This document shows, in pieces, positions 27,650-36,249 of a DNA stretch of 64,000 nucleotides (its first letter is position 1; each line of letters begins with the position of its first letter). A model generated the notes under the pieces. It did not search any database, had not been told where the DNA came from, and saw only the letters and a list, made by a program, of their open reading frames with translations. Position numbers and translations under genes: made by a program. The DNA is taken from assembly GCA_003164595.1 (NCBI GenBank), contig PLTT01000017.1, forward strand, positions 1 to 64,000, given 5' to 3'. This DNA comes from Candidatus Saccharimonadota bacterium. GTDB taxonomy: Bacteria; Patescibacteriota; Saccharimonadia; Saccharimonadales; UBA4665.

Positions 27650-30600
27650 TTAGGCCTCCTCTGTTACTTTAATTTCATCATTGTCGCTAGCTGAGACTTC
27701 AGACATTTCCTCAATAGTGTCGCTAATCGACATACTGAGATCAGCAAATTCATCAACGCTAGCTTCTTCAGTCAAATCAATATCTGTAATCGATGGTTCT
27801 GGCACATCAATACTCGAAATGTGAGCGGCCTCGTCTTTAATGCTGTTGGCTAGTACTGCCTCGGCATCGACAACTTTATCAGATGTGATTAGATCTACTT
27901 TAAGTCCAAGTCCCTGGAGTTCTTTAACTAGTACGTTGAAGCTCTCTGGAACTTTTGGCCCGACAATCTCGGTACGCTTAATGATTGATTCATAAGCTTT
28001 GGATCGGCCGTAAACATCATCAGACTTGATAGTTAACATTTCCTGCAATGTATTGGCAGCACCATAAGCTTCGAGGGCCCAGACTTCCATCTCTCCAAAT
28101 CGCTGTCCACCATTTTGGGCTTTTCCGCCAAGTGGTTGTTGAGTAACCATGGTGTAGGGGCCGGTTGAGCGAGCGTGGATCTTATCGGCAATCATGTGGT
28201 TTAGCTTGATCATGTACATTGAGCCAACGGTAGTTCGTTCGGTGAACGCATCACCGTTTCGGCCGTCATATAACTGTTGCTTGCCGTCTTCTGGTAATTT
28301 GGCTTCTTTGAGTAAGTCTTGGATTGTTTTGACATCAACACCATTGAAGGCTGGTGAAGCTACTTTCATACCAAGTACTCGAGCAGCCATACCAAGGTGA
28401 GTTTCAAATAACTGACCAACGTTCATACGGGAAGGCACACCAAGCGGGTTCAGGATAATATCAATAGGGGTACCATCTTCCATAAATGGCATATCCTCGA
28501 TTGGCAGGATTCGGGCAATTACACCTTTGTTACCATGGCGCCCACCGAGTTTGTCACCTACGGCAATTTTGCGCATTTGGGCAACGAAGATTTGGATTTG
28601 CTCAATAACACCAGCTTTTAATTCGTGACCGTTTTCTTTGTTAAAGCGCTTGATTCCAACGACTTTACCGTGCTTGCCGTTACTCATACGCTGGGAGGTA
28701 TCACGGACTTCTTTGGCCTTTTCGCCAAATATAGCTCGTAGTAAGCGCTCTTCGCTACTTAGTTCCTGCTCACCCTTTGGAGTAATCTTTCCAACCAGGA
28801 TGTCGCCAGGGTGCACTTCTGCACCGATATGAACAACACCGTTTTCATCTAGGTGACGAAGACTCTCTTCGCTAACATTCGGGATATCACTAGTCACAAT
28901 TTCTGGCCCTAATTTTGTCTCACGAACTTCTAGCATGAAGTCAACAATGTTGATTGATGTTAGGGTGTCGTCCTGGACTAGGCGCCTGGAAATAATGATA
29001 GCGTCTTCGAAGTTATAGCCAGCCCATGGCATGAAAGCGACTAGTAAATCTTTTCCTAGTGCCAACTCGCCATTTTGGATGCTCATTCCTTCGATCAAAA
29101 CCTGATTCTTGGTAACTTTGTCGCCACTACTGACAACAACTTTCTGATTTATACTTGTACCTTCGTTACTGCGAACAAAGTGCTGTGGTTCGTATGTCTT
29201 AGTAACATCTTTATACTTAACGACGATTTTATCAGCTGTAGCACTTAGAACTTCGCCTGGGCCTTCAGCTAAAACTAGCTGGCCGGTGTTAACAGCAGCA
29301 TCGTGTTCTGTGCCGGTACCAACGACTGGTGAGTCGGGAGTTACTAGTGGTACGGCTTGACGTTGCTGGTTACTGCCCATGAGAGCTCGGTAAACATAGT
29401 CTTTCTCAACAAATGGGATCAAACTGGCCGAAGAACCAATAATCTGATTCCTAGCAGCGTCCATGTGAGTAGTTTCGTTAGCGTCAACATCACCTGACTC
29501 TAGGTAACGACGAGCACTGAGTCGGTCATTTAAGAAATAGCCGTCACTATCAACTTCTTCACCGGCACTGGCAATAATCGAGGATCCCTCGGCGGAAGCG
29601 TCTAGGTAAACGATTTCGTTGGTAACCTTAGCCTTAACTGGCCAGGTAATTTGTTCTTTAATGGTGGCTAATTTCTTGGCATCGGCGGCTGTAATCTTTG
29701 CTCCGGCTTTTACGATTACTTTGCCATTAGGATCACATAGGTCAAAGGCAGCAATATGTCCAACGGCATTGGCGGCAGTAGCGGCGTTAACTACTTTGCG
29801 GTAAGGAGTCTCTATAAAACCATACTCGTTAATACGAGCATAGTTGGCTAGGTTCAAAACTAGGCCAACGTTGGCACCTTCCGGTGTTTCAACAGCACAA
29901 ATCCTACCATAGTGAGTAGCGTGGGCGTCACGGACTTCAAAACCAGCGCGTTCACGGCTTAAGCCACCTGGCCCCATAGAACTTAATCGTCTTTTGTGAG
30001 CAAGCTCGCTCAGTGGGTTGATCTGATCCATGAACTGACTTAGCTGAGAGCTAGCAAAGAATTCTCGAACTGCAGCAACTACTGGTCGAGCATTAATTAG
30101 CTGGCTGGGTGAAACTGTTTCAATCTCACTCATGCTCATGCGGTCTTTGGTGTTTCGTTCCATTCGGAGTAAACCGATTCTGAATTGTCGTTGTACCAGT
30201 TCTCCAACCAATTTAACTCTTCGGTTAGCCAAAGAATCGATGTCATCAGCTGGTTCCTGGGTGTTATTCATGCGAATGATCTCAGCAATGATAGCTTTAA
30301 GATCGTTGAGTTGCATAACGCGGTTCTCAAGAACATTTGGAACCTTAAGGTCAAGGCGTTTGTTAATCTTGTAACGTCCAACCCGACTAAAGTCGAAACG
30401 CTTGTAGTTATAGAACATGTTTTCAATCAAGCTTCGAGCGTTGTCAACGGTCGCTAGATCGCCTGGTCGTAGGCGCCTATAGACTTCGATTAATGATTCG
30501 TTCTGACCATGTGCTGGATCTTTCTCAAGAGTTACGTCGATATAGCTAATGGTACCTTGGTCGACGTACTTGAAACTGGTCTTAATATCAGCATCAGACA

Positions 30601-31201
30601 TACCCAGTGCCCTTAGAAGAGTGGTAACTGGCATCTTTCGCTTACGGTCAATCTTAACGTATAGAGCGCCGTTGGCAGCTGTCTCAAACTCTAACCATGC
30701 GCCTCGGCCGGGGATTACCTTGGCACCATAAAGACCTTTTGTTCCGTGCTGCTCGGCAGTAAAGAAAACGCCACTACTACGAATCAGTTGGCTTACAACA
30801 ACTCGCTCAGCGCCATTAATAACGAAAGTACCTCGTTCGGTCATCCATGGGTAATCTCCAAGATAGATTTCAGCCTCTTTGATTTCGCCAGTTACTTTGT
30901 TGGTTAGTTCAACAGTAGCTTTAAGTGGAGCTTCATAACTAACGTTATTCTCCCTGGCTTGGTTTTCAGAAATCTTGGGCGCCTCAAAACGAGGATCTTT
31001 AAGCTTTAGGCTTAATTTTGTCCCAGTATAGTCATCAATTGGACTAATTTCTTGTAATAATTCAGGAAGGCCTTCTTCAACAAACCATTTGAAAGACTGG
31101 TTTTGATGATCTACTAGATTTGGTAGATCAACTGCTTCTTTATAATCAGTGAAATATGTACGACCGTTTTTTATTGTTGTGAGTTTAGTGCTATTTGGCA
31201 T
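27650..31201 (-). CDS. rpoB: RNA polymerase beta subunit
   Basis: About 1183 aa from the ATG at 31201 (MPNSTKLTTIKNGRTYFTDY). Landmarks are the protrusion and lobe, the rifampicin region SSQLSQFMDQINPLSELAHK with RRLSSMGPGGLSRERAGFEV, GRICAVETPEGANVGLVLNL, the active-site lysine segments (GDKLGGRHGNKGVIARILP), and the C-terminal clamp part GGKAQNGGQRFGEMEVWALE. The acidic tail is longer than usual. An ATG 24 nt upstream (31225) is also in frame; neither has a good Shine-Dalgarno. I prefer 31201 because the extra residues look unconserved. Confidence 0.97.
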   Translation of the reverse strand: MPNSTKLTTIKNGRTYFTDYKEAVDLPNLVDHQNQSFKWFVEEGLPELLQEISPIDDYTGTKLSLKLKDPRFEAPKISENQARENNVSYEAPLKATVELTNKVTGEIKEAEIYLGDYPWMTERGTFVINGAERVVVSQLIRSSGVFFTAEQHGTKGLYGAKVIPGRGAWLEFETAANGALYVKIDRKRKMPVTTLLRALGMSDADIKTSFKYVDQGTISYIDVTLEKDPAHGQNESLIEVYRRLRPGDLATVDNARSLIENMFYNYKRFDFSRVGRYKINKRLDLKVPNVLENRVMQLNDLKAIIAEIIRMNNTQEPADDIDSLANRRVKLVGELVQRQFRIGLLRMERNTKDRMSMSEIETVSPSQLINARPVVAAVREFFASSQLSQFMDQINPLSELAHKRRLSSMGPGGLSRERAGFEVRDAHATHYGRICAVETPEGANVGLVLNLANYARINEYGFIETPYRKVVNAATAANAVGHIAAFDLCDPNGKVIVKAGAKITAADAKKLATIKEQITWPVKAKVTNEIVYLDASAEGSSIIASAGEEVDSDGYFLNDRLSARRYLESGDVDANETTHMDAARNQIIGSSASLIPFVEKDYVYRALMGSNQQRQAVPLVTPDSPVVGTGTEHDAAVNTGQLVLAEGPGEVLSATADKIVVKYKDVTKTYEPQHFVRSNEGTSINQKVVVSSGDKVTKNQVLIEGMSIQNGELALGKDLLVAFMPWAGYNFEDAIIISRRLVQDDTLTSINIVDFMLEVRETKLGPEIVTSDIPNVSEESLRHLDENGVVHIGAEVHPGDILVGKITPKGEQELSSEERLLRAIFGEKAKEVRDTSQRMSNGKHGKVVGIKRFNKENGHELKAGVIEQIQIFVAQMRKIAVGDKLGGRHGNKGVIARILPIEDMPFMEDGTPIDIILNPLGVPSRMNVGQLFETHLGMAARVLGMKVASPAFNGVDVKTIQDLLKEAKLPEDGKQQLYDGRNGDAFTERTTVGSMYMIKLNHMIADKIHARSTGPYTMVTQQPLGGKAQNGGQRFGEMEVWALEAYGAANTLQEMLTIKSDDVYGRSKAYESIIKRTEIVGPKVPESFNVLVKELQGLGLKVDLITSDKVVDAEAVLANSIKDEAAHISSIDVPEPSITDIDLTEEASVDEFADLSMSISDTIEEMSEVSASDNDEIKVTEEA

Positions 31202-31388
31202 AAGCAGCGTTTTTCCCCTGTGCATCTGTGGTTGACCGGTGTTTAGTCGACGCCCACGTTAGAACCCATTGTTAATAAAAATTAGTAATGTTGTAGTTTT
31301 TGCTTGAGAAGAATACTAAGTCGCTGGTTTTTCGTATTATTTTGATACGTCAATAGCACAGCGCTGCTTACACTACTTCTTAAACTCA

Positions 31389-31417
31389 AGTTTGATCGAC
31401 TCCGAGCTAATTGTCAA
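31389..31417 (-). promoter_or_regulatory. Candidate promoter of rpoBC-str operon
   Basis: A perfect TTGACA (31412-31417, minus strand) is followed 17 bp later by CAAACT, a weak -10 match. The resulting leader would be about 180 nt and includes a CGTAT...ATACG hairpin. The 243-nt gap between clpP and rpoB holds nothing else that I can identify. Confidence 0.4.
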
Positions 31418-31444
31418 GTAGATTTTTGCAGGGGCAGATTGAAC

Positions 31445-32062
31445 TTAAGCTTTGCTAGATTTTGGAGGCGATGAAATGACGGCATCAACAATCCCGTAAG
31501 CCTTGGCTTGGTCGGGTGTCATCCATTTATCTCGTTCCATGTCGATTCTAATCGTCTCGACCTTTTGGCCGGTGTTCTTAGCCATTATTTCATTAAGTCG
31601 ATGCTTAATCCTAAGTGATTCCTGAAGATCTATCTCCATGTCCGTTACCTTGCCCCGTGTTCCGGAACTTGGTTGGTGAATCATAACGGTTGAATTTGGC
31701 AAAATAAATCGCTTACCTTTTGCGCCGGAACTTAGAAGGAAGGCGGCAGCTGATGCCTGAATCCCTATGCCGACAGTCTGGATGTCATTAGATAAGTATT
31801 GCATAGTGTCATAGATTGCCAATGCATCATAAACACTGCCTCCAGGACTATTGATATAAATTGAGATGTCCTTCTTGGGATCTTCAGATTGCAAGAATAG
31901 TAGTTGGGCAACAATTATATTGGCAGAAGCTTCGTTAACATCCGTTCCGAGAAAAATAATTCGGTCTTTAAGCAGCCGAGAATATATATCATAAGCTCGT
32001 TCATAACGACCTTCTGATTCGATTACAGTTGGAATGAGTACTTGGGCATTTGGTTTAGTCAT
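31445..32062 (-). CDS. clpP: ATP-dependent Clp protease proteolytic subunit
   Basis: From the ATG at 32062 ([20 protein letters not shown]) this is a 205-aa ClpP. The catalytic triad is Ser104 (in [17 protein letters not shown]), His129 (MIHQPSSG) and Asp178 (RDKWM), and the oxyanion segment NSPGGSVYD is present. The usual ASMGAFLL around the serine reads ASAAAFLL. The frame stays open 12 codons upstream, but a TATATT -10 ends 7 nt before 32062, so the short start and a leaderless mRNA are favoured. It should form ClpCP with the ClpC encoded at 53023-55506, which has the same operator type. Confidence 0.96.
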   Translation of the reverse strand: MTKPNAQVLIPTVIESEGRYERAYDIYSRLLKDRIIFLGTDVNEASANIIVAQLLFLQSEDPKKDISIYINSPGGSVYDALAIYDTMQYLSNDIQTVGIGIQASAAAFLLSSGAKGKRFILPNSTVMIHQPSSGTRGKVTDMEIDLQESLRIKHRLNEIMAKNTGQKVETIRIDMERDKWMTPDQAKAYGIVDAVISSPPKSSKA

Positions 32063-32069
32063 ATAAACC

Positions 32070-32098
32070 AATATACACGCCAAATTGGCACTCGTCAA
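32070..32098 (-). promoter_or_regulatory. Promoter of clpP
   Basis: On the minus strand TTGACG (32093-32098) and TATATT (32070-32075) are 17 bp apart. The -10 ends 7 nt before the clpP ATG at 32062, so transcription should begin at the start codon. The -35 lies inside the CIRCE element. Confidence 0.7.
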
Positions 32099-32111
32099 GC
32101 GTGAGTGCTAA
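32085..32111. promoter_or_regulatory. CIRCE element (HrcA operator) at clpP
   Basis: The plus strand reads TTGGCACTC, nine bases, GAGTGCTAA: the CIRCE consensus TTAGCACTC-N9-GAGTGCTAA with one mismatch. It covers the -35 of the clpP promoter and overlaps the tig stop codon. HrcA binding there would block transcription until heat or misfolding stress. No hrcA gene is in the window. Confidence 0.85.
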
Positions 32112-33388
32112 CTATGGTATGAGACGAGTTTGGCTAGGGTTTTTTCGGTCAAAATTTGGTTGACAAGGTTTCGGCTATTTTCCGGTTTGTCGAGTTCTGC
32201 TTGCATCTGCTTGTCTTGGTATTGGCCTTTTAGTATTTGCAGTCTCATTTCAAGTTCTTCAGGTGATACGGTGACATGCTCCTTCTCGGCGATCTCGCTA
32301 AGTACCAGACCCATTTTTACCAGATTTTCGGCTTGGTCACGGTTGCGGTCGCGATGTTGCTCGGCAGTAACGCCCTCGGCTTTAAGGTGCTCATCCCATG
32401 TCGTACCTCGGTATACCAGGTTTTGCTTTTCATCACGTTCCATAATATCTATTTGTTCGTCAACGAGAACCTTTGGAATGGTTACTTTGGTCTTGGCTGT
32501 GATAGCTAGAACTAGGTCATTTTCGTATTTGGACTGAGTTTCTCGGCTGCGCTCGGACTGGAGCTGTTTCTTTACATCTTCCTTTAGCTCGGCAAGCGAC
32601 TTAAAGGGGCCAACTTTTTTGGCGAAATCATCGTCAATCTTAGATTTTGTCACTGCCTTAACTTGCTTAACGGTTACGGTGAAAGATACTTTCTTATTTT
32701 GCAGAGAACTAACTGAATAATCAGCCGGGAACACGATATCAAACGTTTTCTCGGATCCTTCTTTAAGGCCAATCAGTTCAGGTTCAAAACCAGGTATAAA
32801 CGTATTACTGCCAAGTACTAGAGGGTAGTCCTTGCCGTCGGCACCATTAATTGGTTCGCTAGTTTTCGCATCTACTCCGGCAAAATCTATCCAAACCTCA
32901 TCAGTTAACTTGGCTGCACGGTCGACTTTATCCTTAGTTGCCTCTCGTAGTGCCAACTGGTCTAGAACGCCATCGACGTCCTTAGCGGTCACTGGTAGTG
33001 CATTTTTCTCAACTGTTATAGCCTTATAGTCAGGCAAAGTTATATCACCTATATGATCTACCTCGACAACATACTCAAGAGTTGTGAATGGTACGAATCG
33101 AGTGATATTTACTTCTGGGCGATCAACCGGTCGTATGTTTTCCTTAGTCAGAGCCTCGCCGTAGAGCTTATTAACGGCAGCATCGACAAATTCGTCCTGT
33201 AAGCGATGTTGATCTAGACTCTTTTCAACAATATTATCTGGGGCCTTACCTGCTCGAAAGCCTTGGATCTTTAACTCTCGGCCAAGTTTTTTAACGACAT
33301 CTTTCTTAACAGCAGTAATTTCGGGTAAGTCAGCAGTTATTGTCAGCTTGACCCGGGAATCGGTTAATTTCTCTTTTTTGACGTTCAT
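32108..33388 (-). CDS. tig: Trigger factor chaperone
   Basis: The 426-aa protein has the ribosome-binding N-terminal domain with the GFRAGKAP signature that docks on uL23, an FKBP-type prolyl isomerase domain (about residues 160-245, EVWIDFAGVDAKTSEPINGA, GSNTFIPGFEPELIGLKEGS) and a helical C-terminal chaperone domain. It binds nascent chains at the tunnel exit. It lies directly upstream of the clpP promoter, in the common tig-clpP arrangement. No obvious Shine-Dalgarno precedes the ATG. Confidence 0.96.
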   Translation of the reverse strand: MNVKKEKLTDSRVKLTITADLPEITAVKKDVVKKLGRELKIQGFRAGKAPDNIVEKSLDQHRLQDEFVDAAVNKLYGEALTKENIRPVDRPEVNITRFVPFTTLEYVVEVDHIGDITLPDYKAITVEKNALPVTAKDVDGVLDQLALREATKDKVDRAAKLTDEVWIDFAGVDAKTSEPINGADGKDYPLVLGSNTFIPGFEPELIGLKEGSEKTFDIVFPADYSVSSLQNKKVSFTVTVKQVKAVTKSKIDDDFAKKVGPFKSLAELKEDVKKQLQSERSRETQSKYENDLVLAITAKTKVTIPKVLVDEQIDIMERDEKQNLVYRGTTWDEHLKAEGVTAEQHRDRNRDQAENLVKMGLVLSEIAEKEHVTVSPEELEMRLQILKGQYQDKQMQAELDKPENSRNLVNQILTEKTLAKLVSYHS

Positions 33389-33429
33389 AGTTGTATAACT
33401 TTACCAGACATGGAGTTGCAGCGCAAACC

Positions 33430-33882
33430 CTAAGATCTTAACAAAAAGTATAGACATAGCCCAGTTATGAGTAGCCACGCAATCTCAACCACCAGACCAA
33501 TAGGCTTCTGAAACCACTGAACTTTGGCGTGTAATCTTACAATACCACTGCGTCTTTCTATTGATTTAGATTTTTTACCACTACGCCTATCCCAGTATTG
33601 TCTAAACCACATTAAGTCTGGGCTAGTTGCAATAAAGGCGCACAGTATCGCCAACCACCAATATGGTGGGTGGATAAAGAATATTATTGCTGCCAGTAAA
33701 ACGCATAGACTGAGGTCTCCAAGCAGCAACGCCGTAAATTTGTTATGGCTGAGAGTGTTGTCGTCATGGTGAGGGATTGCATCAAGGGCATAATGTGACA
33801 CAAATGCCAAAGGAATAGCTATAGGCGCAATTACGCTCAAACCAATAATAGCACCGGTTGTGGCGTGGTTAATGGCTCTCAT
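33430..33882 (-). CDS. Small membrane protein, YdjM/DUF457-like
   Basis: This 150-aa protein has about four hydrophobic segments and several His/Asp residues in short motifs (HATTGAIIGLS, SHYALDAIPHHDD, ATSPDLMWF). The pattern resembles the YdjM/LexA-induced membrane-associated metal-dependent hydrolase family, where such His/Asp groups bind metal. It begins immediately after the hisS stop codon, so it is likely co-transcribed. The family call is tentative and no substrate can be proposed. Confidence 0.6.
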   Translation of the reverse strand: MRAINHATTGAIIGLSVIAPIAIPLAFVSHYALDAIPHHDDNTLSHNKFTALLLGDLSLCVLLAAIIFFIHPPYWWLAILCAFIATSPDLMWFRQYWDRRSGKKSKSIERRSGIVRLHAKVQWFQKPIGLVVEIAWLLITGLCLYFLLRS

Positions 33883-35178
33883 TTATTGCTTCTGGGCATT
33901 ATTCTTGATAGTTGTGACTATATCGGCAACAGAGGCTTTTGTTTCTTCTCTAGTTAGCAGATTCTTTAAGGTGAACTGGCCTGAGGAGATCTCCTCGGCG
34001 CCAATGAAGACGACAAAATCTATGCCCTTTTTGATAGCAGTCTTAAGCTGGGAATCCACCGAACGAGTACTTAAATCCACCGCCACGTTCAAGCCAGCAT
34101 CTCGCAGCGATGTAATGACTTGTTGGGTTTGATCGTTAATTTCGTTGACTAGCACGACGTAGGCGTCAGTCTCAGAATGAACTGGCGGCAAAAGATCGTG
34201 AACGATTAGAAAATCGAGCAAGGTCACATCGCCCATTCCGAAACCGACAGATGCTACTGGCTCGGCGCCAAAGAGACCAACCAAACCGTCATAACGGCCA
34301 CCACCAAACATAGCCCTTGGATTATCCGGGTGGTTATCAAAGACTTCAAAGACAATGTCAGTATAGTAATCAAAACCGCGCATCAAAGTTATATCAAAAG
34401 TGGCATTTTCCACACCGTTTCGTGCTAGTAAGCTCAACAAATCTTTAACTTCATTGACAGAAGAATGCTGCTTTATATCTTCGGGTAGACTGTCCAAGCT
34501 AACTGCTTCGAGGACCGACTGCAGTTCAACGGATTTTTCTTCACCTGTCAGTTCGACCAAAAGATTTTTAAATTCATCGTTTTCAATTTTATTTTTTCTA
34601 TCAATTAATCTTATACATTTAAGTACAGTGTCAGACTCAAACTTAAAATAATCCTTCAGGATATATTCCACCAACTTACGACTATTGATTCGTATGACAT
34701 ACATGTCGGGAGTTGCCTTATAGCAAAGTAATAATTTATTGGCCAACTCGATAATTTCAAGCTCGGCCTGCAAGCCGGTCACTCCAAAAATATCAACATT
34801 AAGCTGCCAGTGTTCACGTAACCTGCCACGTTGTGGTCGCTCGTATCGCCAGAGGTTCGGTATCGAATACCAGCGCAGCGGGTAAGCCAGTTCCTGCCTC
34901 TGAGCCGCAACCATCCGAGATACGGTCGGGGTCATTTCTGGGCGCAACGTGACCTTACGTCCCCCGCGGTCATCGAAGGCGTAGGTCTGCTCGTTAACTA
35001 TCTCATTGCTACTCTTAGCCAAGTAGATATCTATCGGTTCGATGATTGGCGCGTCGTATTCCTCGTAGCCGTAACTCTCGGCAACTTTTCGCATGACTGA
35101 GAACAAATATTTTTGGACTCTTTTCTCTGGCGGATAAAAATCCCGAGCACCTTTATATGGTTGTGTTGAAAGCGACAT
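33883..35178 (-). CDS. hisS: Histidyl-tRNA synthetase
   Basis: A 431-aa class II synthetase. It begins with YKGARDFYPPEKRVQKYLFS, has motif 2 in LRPEMTPTVSRMVAAQ and WRYERPQRGRLREHWQLNVD, the HisRS-specific RGFDYYTDIVFEVF, motif 3 in MFGGGRYDGLVGLFG, and a C-terminal anticodon-binding domain (about residues 335-431). Lengths are typical. It is divergent from the accessory island that starts near 35200. Confidence 0.97.
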   Translation of the reverse strand: MSLSTQPYKGARDFYPPEKRVQKYLFSVMRKVAESYGYEEYDAPIIEPIDIYLAKSSNEIVNEQTYAFDDRGGRKVTLRPEMTPTVSRMVAAQRQELAYPLRWYSIPNLWRYERPQRGRLREHWQLNVDIFGVTGLQAELEIIELANKLLLCYKATPDMYVIRINSRKLVEYILKDYFKFESDTVLKCIRLIDRKNKIENDEFKNLLVELTGEEKSVELQSVLEAVSLDSLPEDIKQHSSVNEVKDLLSLLARNGVENATFDITLMRGFDYYTDIVFEVFDNHPDNPRAMFGGGRYDGLVGLFGAEPVASVGFGMGDVTLLDFLIVHDLLPPVHSETDAYVVLVNEINDQTQQVITSLRDAGLNVAVDLSTRSVDSQLKTAIKKGIDFVVFIGAEEISSGQFTLKNLLTREETKASVADIVTTIKNNAQKQ

Positions 35179-35222
35179 ATTCTAATTCCATGATACAACA
35201 TTTAGGAGAAGTAATAATAATT

Positions 35223-35714
35223 ATGGTAGCTTACGTATTAAAGACATTATTATCACAGATGGTGGACGGTGGTGGACACCATTCCAACCCCGTTGGACCC
35301 CTGGAGGAGCTCCTGGAATTGTACAGTGGTCAGGGATTTCCCACGTCCATAGTGCATTCTACGCCACAATCGAAGTTTGTCATACCCCCAAGAGCCAAGC
35401 GACTGAGTCCAGAAACCAAGTTCAAACTAGTCCGGAGATACTTAGAAGGCGAGAGTGCTCTAGCCCTGTCGAAGGACCTGAAGATTCATCGCACCACTGC
35501 CCTAGCCATTCTTGAGGCTGCTGGCGTGAAGCGCTCGTTCCGAGCTCTCACGGAGGCCCAGATTGACATGGTTGTGATCCTCTATCGACTCGGTCGATCA
35601 TGCGCGAGCATCGGTCAGGGATTTGCAGTCAATCCAGAAACGATTCGCAACGCTCTTCTAAGACGGGCAGAGCGAATCCGAGGACCTCACGATTGGCATG
35701 CTCGCGATCACTAG
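35223..35714 (+). CDS. Double helix-turn-helix DNA-binding protein, recombinase-type
   Basis: From the ATG at 35223 the protein is 163 aa. Two consecutive HTH units are visible: LSPETKFKLVRRYLEGESAL with IHRTTALAILEAAGVKR (about residues 61-104), and LTEAQIDMVVILYRLGRSCA with VNPETIRNALLRRAERI (about 108-155). This layout matches the C-terminal DNA-binding part of serine recombinases and transposase regulators common in Actinobacteria; no catalytic domain is present. Coding is clearly richer in GC than the flanking genes. An AGGAG lies 14 nt upstream of the chosen start, rather far. The frame continues upstream into hisS, which I consider non-coding. Confidence 0.65.
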   Translation: MVAYVLKTLLSQMVDGGGHHSNPVGPLEELLELYSGQGFPTSIVHSTPQSKFVIPPRAKRLSPETKFKLVRRYLEGESALALSKDLKIHRTTALAILEAAGVKRSFRALTEAQIDMVVILYRLGRSCASIGQGFAVNPETIRNALLRRAERIRGPHDWHARDH

Positions 35715-35741
35715 TCGGGTAAACCAGACAAGCTTGAATCT

Positions 35742-35784
35742 TGACAAACTGTTAGGTAGCTGACAAACTGGTAAGGTGCCTAAC
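35742..35784. repeat. Tandem 19-bp repeats and inverted arms at the MarR gene start
   Basis: TGACAAACTG occurs at 35742-35751 and again at 35761-35770. The two 19-bp units match at 15 of 19 positions. An inverted pair GTTAGG (35751-35756) / CCTAAC (35779-35784) overlaps them. A TTGACA (35741-35746), 17 bp and CAAACT (35764-35769) could be a promoter 6 nt before the GTG at 35776. The array is a plausible operator for the adjacent MarR protein. Confidence 0.45.
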
Positions 35785-36249
35785 AAAACTGACAAGTCAA
35801 CTATGGAAGCGGCCGGATCGTGGGCTAAGAAGTATTTCCTCGCGAGCCGGGCTTTGATGGAATCCGTCCTGCGTCCGTACGATCTGGGAAACACTCAGTG
35901 GTACGTCCTTTATCTGCTCGCCAATGACGGGCCGATGAAGCAGCGAGACCTGACCCGCATGCTCGAGATTGAACGAGCGACGCTCAGCGCCGTGATCAGT
36001 GCACTCGTGCGCAAAGGACTCATCGATCAAATGCCAGATCCTGATGATCAGCGTCAGAAGGTGCTGGAGATCACGACCTCTGGAAGGAACCTGTGGGAGA
36101 CACTTCCCGATCCGATTGAGCTCATCGCTGCAGTCGCTTTCGATGGAGTAGACGACGAGGAGATTGCGACGGCAAGCCGAGTGCTTAATGAAGCTACTCA
36201 GCGCCTGATTAATTACAAAACAAGAGGGACAAAGTATGAACAAGAGTGA
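35776..36249 (+). CDS. MarR-family transcriptional regulator
   Basis: The 157-aa protein has the MarR winged helix: helices around GNTQWYVLYLLANDGPMKQR, the recognition helix in RDLTRMLEIERATLSAVISA, LVRKGLIDQMPDPDDQRQ (the wing with the conserved DxR-type segment) and a C-terminal dimerisation helix. Such proteins are small-molecule-responsive repressors of adjacent genes. The start is GTG at 35776; ATG at 35803 is an alternative. It overlaps the SDR gene by 14 nt, forming a regulator-enzyme pair. GC content is higher than in the housekeeping genes, suggesting transfer. Confidence 0.85.
   Translation: MPNKTDKSTMEAAGSWAKKYFLASRALMESVLRPYDLGNTQWYVLYLLANDGPMKQRDLTRMLEIERATLSAVISALVRKGLIDQMPDPDDQRQKVLEITTSGRNLWETLPDPIELIAAVAFDGVDDEEIATASRVLNEATQRLINYKTRGTKYEQE

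Noticed and set aside
35157-35222. Upstream extension of the double-HTH reading frame into the hisS start
   Set aside because: It overlaps hisS coding sequence, which is conserved, and adds residues that do not look like part of the HTH protein. The ATG at 35223 is the last reasonable start before conserved sequence.
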